This document shows, piece after piece, positions 17,927 through 25,483 of a DNA stretch of 64,000 bases. The DNA lies in contig JARHZA010000001.1 in assembly GCA_029258375.1 (NCBI GenBank), forward strand, positions 725,564-789,563, given 5' to 3'. Position 1 is the first letter of the stretch; each line of letters opens with the position of its first letter. The translations under genes and the position numbers were made by a program. Under the pieces are notes generated by a model. It saw nothing but the letters and a program-made list of their open reading frames with translations. It ran no database searches and was not told where the DNA came from. Origin of the DNA: Eubacterium sp. (lineage in GTDB: Bacteria > Bacillota > Clostridia > Oscillospirales > Acutalibacteraceae).

Positions 17927-18693
17927 ATTTTATATCGCTTGTTGGCGTTGAACTAAAAAAGATTAAGCGTTCTAAAATTATACTAATTTTGGCAGTTGCA
18001 ACTGTTATTTTATGGGTGCCATCTATTTTAAATGTAAATATGAATTTTAATATGCAGGCTGAGGGTATCTCTCCAGAAAATAATTTTTTTATACAGGGAT
18101 TTATGGGGCTTTCTTGGTTTATTTTTCCAGCAACTATGGTTGTCAGCACAGTTTTACTTAATATGACTGAAAGAAGTAACAAAGGCATATTAAAAATGTT
18201 ATCGCTACCGGTTAACAAAACAAAGTTATGCCTTGCAAAGTTTTCTGTTTTATTGATACTTGCATTTTTGCAAATTGCAATGAATGTTTTAATGTATTAT
18301 TTAAGTGCATTTATAGTTACAAATACGCAAAATTACGATTTTATATTGTCGCCTTTATTTGTGTTAAAAGAAGTTGGATTTATATTTATTTCATCAGTTC
18401 CAATGATTTCTATATTTTGGTTAATATCTGTTTGTGTAGCAACACCAATATTTTCTATTGGAATTGGTTTTGCATCAATAGTTCCATCTGTTTTAATGAT
18501 AAATACAAAATTTTGGTTTGCTTATCCAATGTCTTATCCATTTTTTGTAATAACATCAGAGTATGGAAAATTGGCAACAAATTTAACTACAAGTCAAGTT
18601 GAACTTGTGCCTTGGTTGCCAGTTGCATTTTGCATTACAGTTTTATCACTGTTTATTTCTTGTATTTGTTTTGGAGAAAGTGGAAGGGGATAA
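17923..18693 (+). CDS. Lantibiotic-immunity ABC permease (LanG-like)
   Basis: A 256-residue permease with six hydrophobic segments. The loop NMTERSNKGILKMLSLPVNK corresponds to that of its partner (YSDNAIQKMKTLPI), showing the two are paralogous halves. The start overlaps the previous stop by 4 bases. With the 16452 ATPase it makes a complete three-component transporter like CprABC or NisFEG. Confidence 0.85.
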   Translation: MNFISLVGVELKKIKRSKIILILAVATVILWVPSILNVNMNFNMQAEGISPENNFFIQGFMGLSWFIFPATMVVSTVLLNMTERSNKGILKMLSLPVNKTKLCLAKFSVLLILAFLQIAMNVLMYYLSAFIVTNTQNYDFILSPLFVLKEVGFIFISSVPMISIFWLISVCVATPIFSIGIGFASIVPSVLMINTKFWFAYPMSYPFFVITSEYGKLATNLTTSQVELVPWLPVAFCITVLSLFISCICFGESGRG

Positions 18694-18699
18694 CTTTTT

Positions 18700-18984
18700 A
18701 TGAAAAATAAAATGATAACATTTATTAGCACAATAATGATGATTGTGCCGTGGACAATATTTCTAATAAGAACTTTTGATTGGGCACTGCAATCGCCAGC
18801 AGCAGAAATAATTATTTCTTGTTACGCAGCTTTTATGATTATAAGTGGTATTTTTACAATTGTTTCTTATGTAAAACTAAAATTACAAAATAATTTAATG
18901 AAAATTTGTTTGCTCATTAACTCCATTTATGCGGTAGTTGGTGTTATGGCTATTGGAATGATGATTGTTCCAAAATTTATGTAA
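18700..18984 (+). CDS. Small membrane protein of the peptide-resistance operon
   Basis: A 94-residue protein made almost entirely of three hydrophobic segments (about residues 5-24, 34-56 and 66-91). The start is 6 bases after the LanG-like stop, so it is in the same transcript. I do not recognise the family; small membrane proteins of this kind often accompany LanFEG/Cpr operons, but its role is unknown. A strong terminator follows. Confidence 0.75.
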   Translation: MKNKMITFISTIMMIVPWTIFLIRTFDWALQSPAAEIIISCYAAFMIISGIFTIVSYVKLKLQNNLMKICLLINSIYAVVGVMAIGMMIVPKFM

Positions 18985-18993
18985 ACATTTTAA

Positions 18994-19027
18994 AATAATG
19001 CAACCTGTTTGGTTGCATTATTTTTTT
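18994..19027 (+). terminator. Terminator of the peptide-resistance operon
   Basis: AATAATGCAACC (18994-19005) pairs with GGTTGCATTATT (19011-19022), loop TGTTT, then T-run. Confidence 0.88.
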
Positions 19028-19030
19028 ATT

Positions 19031-19059
19031 TTAACAAAGTTCGAATATAAAAATATAAT
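19031..19059 (+). promoter_or_regulatory. Promoter of the amidase gene
   Basis: TTAACA (19031-19036), 17-bp spacer, TATAAT (19054-19059). Confidence 0.65.
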
Positions 19060-19104
19060 GATATATAAAGTTTTAAATTTTATAAATGAAAAGGAGGATG
19101 TGTT

Positions 19105-19902
19105 GTGAGCAAAATATTGTTTGCTGTTGGTCATGGCAAATCAAACAGCGGTGGTTATGATAGTGGCGCAACTTCAAATGGTTATCAAGAGTTTAAAATT
19201 GCAAGGGAAATTACAAAATATGCACAGGAATACTATAATGAAAACTATAATGAAAATTGCGATATAATGAATTATAATGGCAATTTATCATTAAAAGATA
19301 GAATAAACCTATTACAAGATGATACTTATGATCTTGTTGCAGAAATTCATCTTAATTCAGGCGGTGGTTTTGGCACGGAGTGTTATTATCATCATGAATC
19401 ACAAAGAGGTAAAGAACTTGCAGAAGAAATTACTAAAACAATTTCAAACGATATGGGCATTAAAAATAGAGGAGCAAAAATAAAGTTGAATTCAAATGGC
19501 GATGATTATTTTGGCATAATTAGAGAAACAAAGCCTTCTGCAATCCTCATTGAAACGATGTTTATAGATACTTCAGATGTTGAAAAAATAAATTCAGCAA
19601 GAGGTCAGAAAAAATGTGGAAAAGCCATTGCTAAAGCAGTGGCAAAAGTTAGAAATGTTAATGATAATAATAGCGATAATGGCAAAGGGGAGTATAACGT
19701 GACAAAAAAATATAAAAACGGCTCTACAAATGAAAATGTTTATGCAGATACTGAGTTTAAAAACAAAATTGGATCACTTGATAAATACGAAGAGTGTGAA
19801 TGTATTGATAAAGTAGACGGAAAATATGTGGTTAAATATAAAGTTAATGGCAAAGAGGCTTATAAAGTAGGCTTTGTGGAGTATAGCGGTGGATTAAGTT
19901 AA
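19105..19902 (+). CDS. N-acetylmuramoyl-L-alanine amidase with C-terminal SH3-like domain
   Basis: A 265-residue Amidase_3 enzyme that cleaves the amide bond between MurNAc and the stem peptide. Zinc ligands are H10 (FAVGHGKSNSG), E29 (YQEFKIARE) and H82 (AEIHLNSGGG); the catalytic Glu is E150 (AILIETMFID). Residues from about 195 form a small beta domain (YKNGSTNENVYADTEFKNKI) resembling SH3-type wall binding. The GTG start follows AAGGAGG. There is no signal peptide, so export is unexplained. That is the layout of phage endolysins, yet no holin or other phage gene is near. It could be a domesticated lysin or depend on cell lysis. Confidence 0.88.
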   Translation: MSKILFAVGHGKSNSGGYDSGATSNGYQEFKIAREITKYAQEYYNENYNENCDIMNYNGNLSLKDRINLLQDDTYDLVAEIHLNSGGGFGTECYYHHESQRGKELAEEITKTISNDMGIKNRGAKIKLNSNGDDYFGIIRETKPSAILIETMFIDTSDVEKINSARGQKKCGKAIAKAVAKVRNVNDNNSDNGKGEYNVTKKYKNGSTNENVYADTEFKNKIGSLDKYEECECIDKVDGKYVVKYKVNGKEAYKVGFVEYSGGLS

Positions 19903-19932
19903 AAGAAGAGTAGATGTTTCTACTCTTCTTTT
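19901..19932. terminator. Terminator of the amidase gene
   Basis: Perfect 13-bp stem AAAAGAAGAGTAG / CTACTCTTCTTTT with loop ATGTTT. Confidence 0.88.
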
Positions 19933-20028
19933 ATAATAAATTTTATGAAAAAATATACAAACTTTTTGAAGTGTAAATGATAATAATAGGCTTGTATGGT
20001 CATTGTGCTATAAAGATTATGTAATAAC

Positions 20029-20181
20029 TTGTGCAATATTAACAAAACAATAAATAGCTATAAATTGATTTTGTGAAAGTTAGAATTAAAATTGATAGTT
20101 TTGCAATTGTGCAAAGTGCACAATAAACATATAGAATAGTTGTGCACAATGCCTTGACATTTTAAAAAATTTGAATATAAT
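20029..20181 (+). promoter_or_regulatory. Control region of small-gene cassette 2
   Basis: Same elements and exact spacing as cassette 1: site A TTGTGCAATATTAACAA (20029-20045), site B TTGTGC-N5-GCACAA (20107-20123), site C TTGTGCACAA (20140-20149), then TTGACA (20154-20159), 16-bp spacer, TATAAT (20176-20181). The A-B (78 bp) and B to -35 (47 bp) distances are identical to the first copy. Confidence 0.75.
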
Positions 20182-20216
20182 AAAGACATAAGATAAATGA
20201 AGGGAGGAAATAGAAT

Positions 20217-20342
20217 ATGGCAGATGAAATCAGACTTCAAAACCAACTCATCAAAGAGATTGAAGAAGAAAAAGGTTTTTCATGGAAGAAAGTAATGAGA
20301 ATAGTTGAACTTTATGCTCTTTGCAGTGAATTTGCAAGATAA
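20217..20342 (+). CDS. Small conserved protein, 41 aa (cassette 2)
   Basis: Paralogue of the 40-residue product at 12644; family not recognised. It begins MADEIRLQNQLIKEIEEEKG, continues FSWKKVMRIVELYALCSEF and ends AR. The 44 bases from the -10 to the ATG differ from cassette 1 at only one position, more conserved than the coding part, so the 5' UTR may matter by itself. It has no signal peptide or membrane span, one Cys in YALCSE and helical, charge-rich character. It lies after the amidase gene and has its own promoter and terminator. Confidence 0.78.
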   Translation: MADEIRLQNQLIKEIEEEKGFSWKKVMRIVELYALCSEFAR

Positions 20343-20436
20343 AGTAACCTAACCCATTACTTTACTTTAAAAAATTAGTTCTTAATAAAATGATTATAAA
20401 AAATAGTTAATTAAAAAATTAAGGTTTATATATGAT

Positions 20437-20469
20437 ACGGTGTAGCCAGCAATGGCTATGCCGTTTTTT
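20437..20469 (+). terminator. Terminator of small-gene cassette 2
   Basis: ACGGTGTAGCC (20437-20447) pairs with GGCTATGCCGT (20454-20464) using two G-T pairs, then T-run. Its core resembles the cassette 1 terminator (GGTGTA-CC). Confidence 0.85.
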
Positions 20470-20490
20470 GCTTTGTAATGCAAAATTATA

Positions 20491-20534
20491 AAAAAAGCAC
20501 AGTTATAGCATAATTTGCATAACTGTGCTTTTTT
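20491..20534. terminator. Bidirectional terminator, 3' of the rpiR-type gene
   Basis: A 16-bp stem of AAAAAAGCACAGTTAT with its complement at 20519-20534. It terminates the minus-strand regulator gene. Confidence 0.88.
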
Positions 20535-21368
20535 CTATTCAAAGTTATCAACTTTATCTCCCTCAAGGGCTCTAAGTGTTGTGCCGTGAACAATTTCATT
20601 TTTAAATCTGTCTTGTTGTGCGTGGTATGAATAAATTATATCCATCATAACAAGAATTGGAAATTGAGGAGAAATTGAGTTTCCGTGGTTTAAATGGTTT
20701 AAAGAAGGTATTAAAACCACTTCGTCACAAAAATCAACAAAGTTTTCTCTGTTGTTTGCAGTTAATAGAACGGTTTTAGCACCACGTTTGTGGGCTTCAC
20801 GTAAAAAATAAAGAAGACCAGATTTTTCCCCACTAATACTAAATGCTAAAACAAGGCTGTTTTCATCTTGTAAAACTGCTTGCATTCTCATAATATCAGA
20901 ATCGTTAACTGCGTTAATATCAATTCCTAATCGCATAAATCTAAGCCAAACTTCGTTGGCAGCAAGTCCCGAACTACCTTTTCCACAAACAAAAACTCGT
21001 TTTGCCTCGTCAATGTATTGACTTATTCTTGCTATTTGTGATTCATCAACTAAACTATAAGTTCTGTTAAGTAGTTCTTGATATGCATTTAAAACTATTC
21101 TTGTGTTACCGGTCATAGATTCCCTTTTTTCAATAAATGTTTCTTCATATTGATATATGAATTCTCTATAACCTCTAAATCCACATTTTTTTGCAAATCT
21201 TGAAAGGGAAGCTTCTGAAATGAATAATTGCTCTGCAATAGCTTTTGCAGAAAAATCTTGTTTTTTTCTGTTGTGAATGAAAAAGTCAGCAATATTTTTT
21301 TCAACATTTGTTAGTTTGTTGTAATTTGACTCGATAATCGGAATTACAGACTTTTCATAGTATTCCAT
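20535..21368 (-). CDS. RpiR-family regulator of sialic acid catabolism
   Basis: A 277-residue protein with an N-terminal HTH_6 domain (about 15-75, with AIAEQLFISEASLSRFAKKCG as recognition region) and a C-terminal SIS sugar-phosphate-binding domain (VFVCGKGSSGLAANE, then AFSISGEKSG). RpiR-type NanR proteins repress nan genes in Clostridium perfringens and Staphylococcus aureus and respond to ManNAc-6-P. Position at the end of the nan operon supports that job here. It has its own promoter and lies behind a terminator, so it is partly uncoupled from nanQ. Confidence 0.9.
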   Translation of the reverse strand: MEYYEKSVIPIIESNYNKLTNVEKNIADFFIHNRKKQDFSAKAIAEQLFISEASLSRFAKKCGFRGYREFIYQYEETFIEKRESMTGNTRIVLNAYQELLNRTYSLVDESQIARISQYIDEAKRVFVCGKGSSGLAANEVWLRFMRLGIDINAVNDSDIMRMQAVLQDENSLVLAFSISGEKSGLLYFLREAHKRGAKTVLLTANNRENFVDFCDEVVLIPSLNHLNHGNSISPQFPILVMMDIIYSYHAQQDRFKNEIVHGTTLRALEGDKVDNFE

Positions 21369-21400
21369 AATCTACCTTCTTTATAAATTACTTCTTTTAC

Positions 21401-21430
21401 ATACTACCACTATTTTATTTTGTTTGTAAA
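21401..21430 (-). promoter_or_regulatory. Promoter of the rpiR-type gene
   Basis: Minus strand TTTACA (21425-21430), 18-bp spacer, TAGTAT (21401-21406). No ATTGAAA-N4-TTTCAAT operator is visible here, so strong autoregulation is not indicated. Confidence 0.55.
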
Positions 21431-21454
21431 GTGTATTTTAATTTTTATAAAAAC

Positions 21455-21484
21455 AAAAGGCAAACCAATAATGGCTTGCCTTTT
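21455..21484 (-). terminator. Terminator between nanQ and the rpiR-type gene
   Basis: AAAAGGCAAACCA (21455-21467) pairs with TGGCTTGCCTTTT (21472-21484) with one mismatch; a T-run follows on the minus strand. Confidence 0.8.
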
Positions 21485-21497
21485 AATAATTTATAAT

Positions 21498-21953
21498 TTA
21501 TTTTTGAATTTGAACTTTAAAAATTGCTTTTTTAATGTTCATAGGCTCGTTAACTTTAATAGCAGTTCTATGTGCATCGTTAGGGTAGCAAACTAAAAAG
21601 TCTCCTTCACTTAAACATACGTCGCTATTTTTTTCGCCATCCATTGGAAGAAAATCATCTTTTTTAACATATTCTTTTAATTCCATATTTTTAATGAAAT
21701 TAACGTCAATTTGTTCTTCACCACAAATCATAAAATGCACATCAAGATAGTCTTTGTGGGCTTCCCAAAAACGATTCTCTGGTGTTGTTGTTTCGTATTC
21801 AACTATGTTTACGAAAAGTCTTTCACCATCAATTTCATGGCAACCTTTTTCAAATGATTTCAAATCGTGAGTTTTAACGTAGTCAAAACACTCTTTTACA
21901 CTGTCTTCAAGAAAACTAAATTCTTCAATATTATCAATACTTCCAAAGATCAT
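21498..21953 (-). CDS. nanQ: N-acetylneuraminate anomerase, YhcH/NanQ family
   Basis: A 151-residue single-domain cupin-like protein of the YhcH/YjgK/YiaL (DUF386) family. The family motifs are here: RFWEAHKDYLDVHFMICGEE with the metal-binding His pair, and FLVCYPNDAHRTAI. NanQ speeds conversion of imported alpha-Neu5Ac to the open or beta form used by the lyase. It lies 24 bases after the symporter gene in the nan operon. Confidence 0.92.
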   Translation of the reverse strand: MIFGSIDNIEEFSFLEDSVKECFDYVKTHDLKSFEKGCHEIDGERLFVNIVEYETTTPENRFWEAHKDYLDVHFMICGEEQIDVNFIKNMELKEYVKKDDFLPMDGEKNSDVCLSEGDFLVCYPNDAHRTAIKVNEPMNIKKAIFKVQIQK

Positions 21954-21977
21954 TTTTATTTTCCTTTCTGAAAACTG

Positions 21978-23483
21978 TTATTTCTTATAAATTGTTGTGT
22001 TAGGTGCAGGAACAGTTTTTTCTCCCTTAATTTTACTCCAAATTAAGCTTGCAGGAATACCAACAACAAGTGAAACTGCAATTGAAATAATTGAGTAAGA
22101 CCAGATTGATACTGAACCAGCAGGAGCAAGATATTTAATGCAAATCATAACGATTGTTGCAGCACCAAATGCTAATGAAGCACCAAATGTGTTTGCACAC
22201 TTAGTAAATGCACCAAGTATAAATGTTCCAACTAAGATACCAAGAACAAGTCCCATAAATCCGTTGAACCATTCATAAGCAGATTTAACACCACCGTTTG
22301 CAAGAATCATAGCAACAGCGATTGAGAAGATACCAACAACAAGTGAAACGATTTGACCAATCTTAGTTTGAGTCTTAAAGCTAAGTTCTTTTTTAGATAA
22401 TCTTTCTTGAATATCTAATGTCCAGCTTGATGCAACAGAGTTCAAACCAGTTGAAAGTGTTGACTGAGCTGCTGCATAAATGGCTGCTAAAAGAAGACCG
22501 GTAACACCTACAGGAAGTTCGAATGCAATGTATGATGCAAAGATTTGGTCTTGTTCAGCTGCTGGAGGAAGTGCGTTTTGTTGATAGAAAACGTATAAAC
22601 CAGTTCCGATAAAGTAGAATACAGTTGCAATAAAGATTGATAACAAACCGTTTGTAAGCATCATTTTGTTTAACTTCTTTGTATCTGTAGTTGTTGTAAA
22701 ACGTTGAACAATATCTTGGCTTGATACATAAGAGCCAATTGTGTTGATACCAGCACCAACAATTAAAAGGAATACACTGTCTTTTAAGATGTTAATGTCA
22801 AAAATTGGTTGGTCTGCAGAAAGGAACTTGCCTTCTGTTGTAAATGCGTTGAATATTGAACCCATACCACCATCAAGATGAGCAATTAAGAATATAAACG
22901 CAAATGTTACACCAATTAAAAGAACAGAACCTTGAATGAAGTCTGTCCAAAGAACAGATTTTAAACCACCAGAATAAGAGTAAATAATAGCAATTACACC
23001 CATAATTATGATGAGTAAGTTAACATTTATACCTGTTAATTTACCAAGAACCATACAAGGTAAGTACATAATGATAGACATACGACCAATTTGGTAAATG
23101 ATAAACATTACAGCACCAAGAACACGTAAACCCTTGCTATTAAATCTTAATTCAAGATAATGATAAGCAGTGTCTATACCAAGTTTACTGTAAATAGGTA
23201 AAAAGAATTTGATTGTAATTGGAATAGCAAGAAGCATTCCGAGCTGAGCAAACCACATAATCCAAGTGCCTGAATATGAGTTACCAGCAAGTGATAAGAA
23301 TGAAATAGGGCTTAATAAAGTTGCGAAAATAGATACTGATGTTACCCACCAAGGAATAGTTCCGTCTCCTTTAAAATATTCCTTTCCTTGCATTTCTTTT
23401 TTAGAGAAATGAAGACCAGCGAATAATACAGCAGCGAGGTATACAATAAGAATAATTAAATCGATAGTAGTAAAACCTTGCAT
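21978..23483 (-). CDS. Sodium:solute symporter, probable sialic acid transporter
   Basis: A 501-residue SSS-family carrier with about 13 membrane segments. The SSS patterns are present: GKEYFKGDGTIPWW near 34, then SGGLKSVLWTDFIQG near 167 and AAIYAAAQSTLSTGLNS near 340. SSS-type SiaT proteins import Neu5Ac with sodium in several pathogens and gut bacteria. Between nanA and nanQ it is the only transporter of the operon, so sialic acid is the expected substrate. Confidence 0.9.
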   Translation of the reverse strand: MQGFTTIDLIILIVYLAAVLFAGLHFSKKEMQGKEYFKGDGTIPWWVTSVSIFATLLSPISFLSLAGNSYSGTWIMWFAQLGMLLAIPITIKFFLPIYSKLGIDTAYHYLELRFNSKGLRVLGAVMFIIYQIGRMSIIMYLPCMVLGKLTGINVNLLIIIMGVIAIIYSYSGGLKSVLWTDFIQGSVLLIGVTFAFIFLIAHLDGGMGSIFNAFTTEGKFLSADQPIFDINILKDSVFLLIVGAGINTIGSYVSSQDIVQRFTTTTDTKKLNKMMLTNGLLSIFIATVFYFIGTGLYVFYQQNALPPAAEQDQIFASYIAFELPVGVTGLLLAAIYAAAQSTLSTGLNSVASSWTLDIQERLSKKELSFKTQTKIGQIVSLVVGIFSIAVAMILANGGVKSAYEWFNGFMGLVLGILVGTFILGAFTKCANTFGASLAFGAATIVMICIKYLAPAGSVSIWSYSIISIAVSLVVGIPASLIWSKIKGEKTVPAPNTTIYKK

Positions 23484-23530
23484 AATGTTTTCTCCTTTAA
23501 CTCACAAATGTTTAGTGTTTTTTATTGAGT

Positions 23531-24451
23531 TTATGCCAAAAATTCTGCTTTTGCATCAAGAATCATCTTTGCTGCTTCTTCAACGATAGCCATATCGCTG
23601 TCAGCAAGTGATTCAAGTGGTTCTCTAACTCCACCAAGTTCTAATCCTTCGTTAATCTTAAGGATTGCTTTTATAACACCATACATATTACCGTGGGCAG
23701 AGCACATTTTATAAATTACTTCGTTAACTGCATATTGTAATTTTTGAGCAGTAGCCATATCGTTTGCCTTAACAAGTTCATCTAATTTAAGGAATAATTC
23801 TGGCATTACACCATAAGTGCCACCGATTCCAGCTTCAGCACCAATTACTCTACCACTGATGAATTGTTCGTCTGGACCATTGAAAATGATATAGTCTTCA
23901 CCGGCTGCTTGCTTAAACATTTGAATGTCTTGAACAGGCATTGATGAGTTTTTAACACCAATAACTCTTGGGTTCTTTCTCATTTCAGCAAATAAGCCTT
24001 GAGTTAATGCAACACCAGCAAGCTGTGGAATGTTGTAAATAACAAAGTCAGTGTTTGGAGCTGCTGAACTAATATCATTCCAGTATTTTGCAATTGAGTA
24101 TTCAGGTAAATGGAAGTAGATAGGAGGAATAGCTGCAATTGCATCTACTCCAAGACTTTCTGCGTGTCTTGCGAGTTCCATACTGTCTTTTGTATTGTTA
24201 CAAGCAACGTGAGCAATAACTGTTAATTTGCCTTCTGCTGCTTTCATTACGTTTTCAAGAACGATTTTTCTATCTTCAACGCTTTGGTAAATACATTCGC
24301 CTGAAGAACCGTTAACATAAACGCCTTTAACACCTTTTTCAACAAAATACTTTGTTAAAGCTTGAACACCTTCTGGGCTAATGTTTCCTTCTTTGTCATA
24401 GCAAGCGTAAAATGCAGGAATAACGCCTTTATATTTGTTTAAGTCTCTCAT
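23531..24451 (-). CDS. nanA: N-acetylneuraminate lyase
   Basis: A 306-residue DapA/NanA-superfamily TIM-barrel aldolase. Key residues: GSSGE (48-52) binding the keto-acid carboxylate, Y139 (VIYNIP) and Schiff-base K167 (IGVKNSS). It splits Neu5Ac into ManNAc and pyruvate. Operon context with NanE, NanQ and an RpiR regulator separates it from dihydrodipicolinate synthase, which has GTTGE in the loop. Located 39 bases after nanE. Confidence 0.93.
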   Translation of the reverse strand: MRDLNKYKGVIPAFYACYDKEGNISPEGVQALTKYFVEKGVKGVYVNGSSGECIYQSVEDRKIVLENVMKAAEGKLTVIAHVACNNTKDSMELARHAESLGVDAIAAIPPIYFHLPEYSIAKYWNDISSAAPNTDFVIYNIPQLAGVALTQGLFAEMRKNPRVIGVKNSSMPVQDIQMFKQAAGEDYIIFNGPDEQFISGRVIGAEAGIGGTYGVMPELFLKLDELVKANDMATAQKLQYAVNEVIYKMCSAHGNMYGVIKAILKINEGLELGGVREPLESLADSDMAIVEEAAKMILDAKAEFLA

Positions 24452-24490
24452 AATTTTTTTACCCTTTCTTTATATAATGTTTTTATTTAA

Positions 24491-25177
24491 TTACTTCAAC
24501 GCCGAAGCAAATTTTTTAGTAATAAGTTGTGGTCTTGTAATAATTGAACCAACAACAACACTGTATGCGCCAAGTTCAATTACTCTTTTTACTTTTTCAG
24601 GAGTGTCAATATTTCCCTCGGCAATAACTTTGTGCTTTGCCTTAGAAATGATAGTTCTTAATATTTCAAAGTCGTTTGCTTCAATTTTATCGTTTTTACT
24701 TTGTTCAGTATAACCAACCATAGTTGTACCAATAAAATCAAAACCTAATTCATCAGCATGAAGAGCTTCTTCAATTGTTGAACAGTCAGCCATTAAAAGT
24801 TGATCTGGATATTTTTCTTTAACTTGATGGAAGAAATCATATAAAGTAACACCGTTAGGTCTTAGTCTACCAGTTGCATCAAGTGCAATAATTTCTGGTT
24901 TAACCTCCATAAGTTCGTCAACTTCTTGCATAGTAGGGGTAATATAAACTTCGCAATTTTCAAAATCTCTTTTAACAATTCCAATGATAGGAAGGTCAAC
25001 CATTTTTTTGATTTCTGCAATGTCTTCTTTTGTGTTTGCTCTAATTCCAAAAGCACCACCTTGTTTTGCAGCTAAAGCCATTCTACCCATAATAAATGAT
25101 GAATGTAAAGGTTCATCAGGTAGTGCCTGGCATGAAACAATTAGCTTGCCTTTTAAACTTTCAATCTTTTCGTTCAC
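24491..25177 (-). CDS. nanE: N-acetylmannosamine-6-phosphate 2-epimerase
   Basis: A 228-residue TIM-barrel epimerase converting ManNAc-6-P to GlcNAc-6-P. Catalytic Lys K69 is in [11 protein letters not shown], and the catalytic Glu is in [11 protein letters not shown] near 183; the VVGSIITRP phosphate loop follows. The GTG start is preceded by AAGGAGG. It is the first gene of the operon. ManNAc kinase (nanK), nagA and nagB are not in the window, so they must be elsewhere. Confidence 0.95.
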   Translation of the reverse strand: MNEKIESLKGKLIVSCQALPDEPLHSSFIMGRMALAAKQGGAFGIRANTKEDIAEIKKMVDLPIIGIVKRDFENCEVYITPTMQEVDELMEVKPEIIALDATGRLRPNGVTLYDFFHQVKEKYPDQLLMADCSTIEEALHADELGFDFIGTTMVGYTEQSKNDKIEANDFEILRTIISKAKHKVIAEGNIDTPEKVKRVIELGAYSVVVGSIITRPQLITKKFASALK

Positions 25178-25209
25178 GGTAGTTCCTCCTTTGAACTTTG
25201 TTTAACTTC

Positions 25210-25269
25210 ATTATACTTCTATTGAAATCAATTTCAATACATATCACAACTATTGAAAATACTTTCAAT
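25210..25269 (-). promoter_or_regulatory. nan promoter with two RpiR-type operators
   Basis: The minus-strand promoter is TTGAAA (25232-25237), 16-bp spacer, TATAAT (25210-25215). Two 18-bp palindromes of form ATTGAAA-N4-TTTCAAT lie at 25221-25238 and 25252-25269, 31 bp apart, three helical turns. The first covers the -35, as for a repressor. The half-site TGAAA/TTTCA agrees with RpiR-type NanR sites described in Firmicutes. Confidence 0.75.
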
Positions 25270-25436
25270 TCTTTCTACAAAAATTATAGCAAAGTATAAA
25301 AAAAACAGTTTGTTTTAGTTATTTTTCACAAGCTGCTGTTGTGTAAATTCTTATATTTGCACTAAATAATATTTGCATACTTTAATTTTTTATCAAATTC
25401 ACTTGTGTTACTAAATTGCAATAATTGTTAAAATAA

Positions 25437-25465
25437 AAAACGATGCATATAATTTGCATCGTTTT
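25437..25465. terminator. Terminator of the MATE gene
   Basis: AAAACGATGCA (25437-25447) pairs with TGCATCGTTTT (25455-25465). The stretch 25270-25436 contains only AT-rich sequence with nothing I can name. Confidence 0.85.
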
Positions 25466-25483
25466 ATAATTATTGTTGTTAAA

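Noticed and set aside
20058-20246. Antisense reading frame opposite cassette 2
   Set aside because: Same reason: it is a translation of conserved promoter DNA and overlaps the real small gene in antisense.
12456-20469. Cassette pair as ends of a transposon or integrative element
   Set aside because: Copies are direct, include a promoter, gene and terminator rather than terminal inverted repeats, and no transposase or target duplication is seen.
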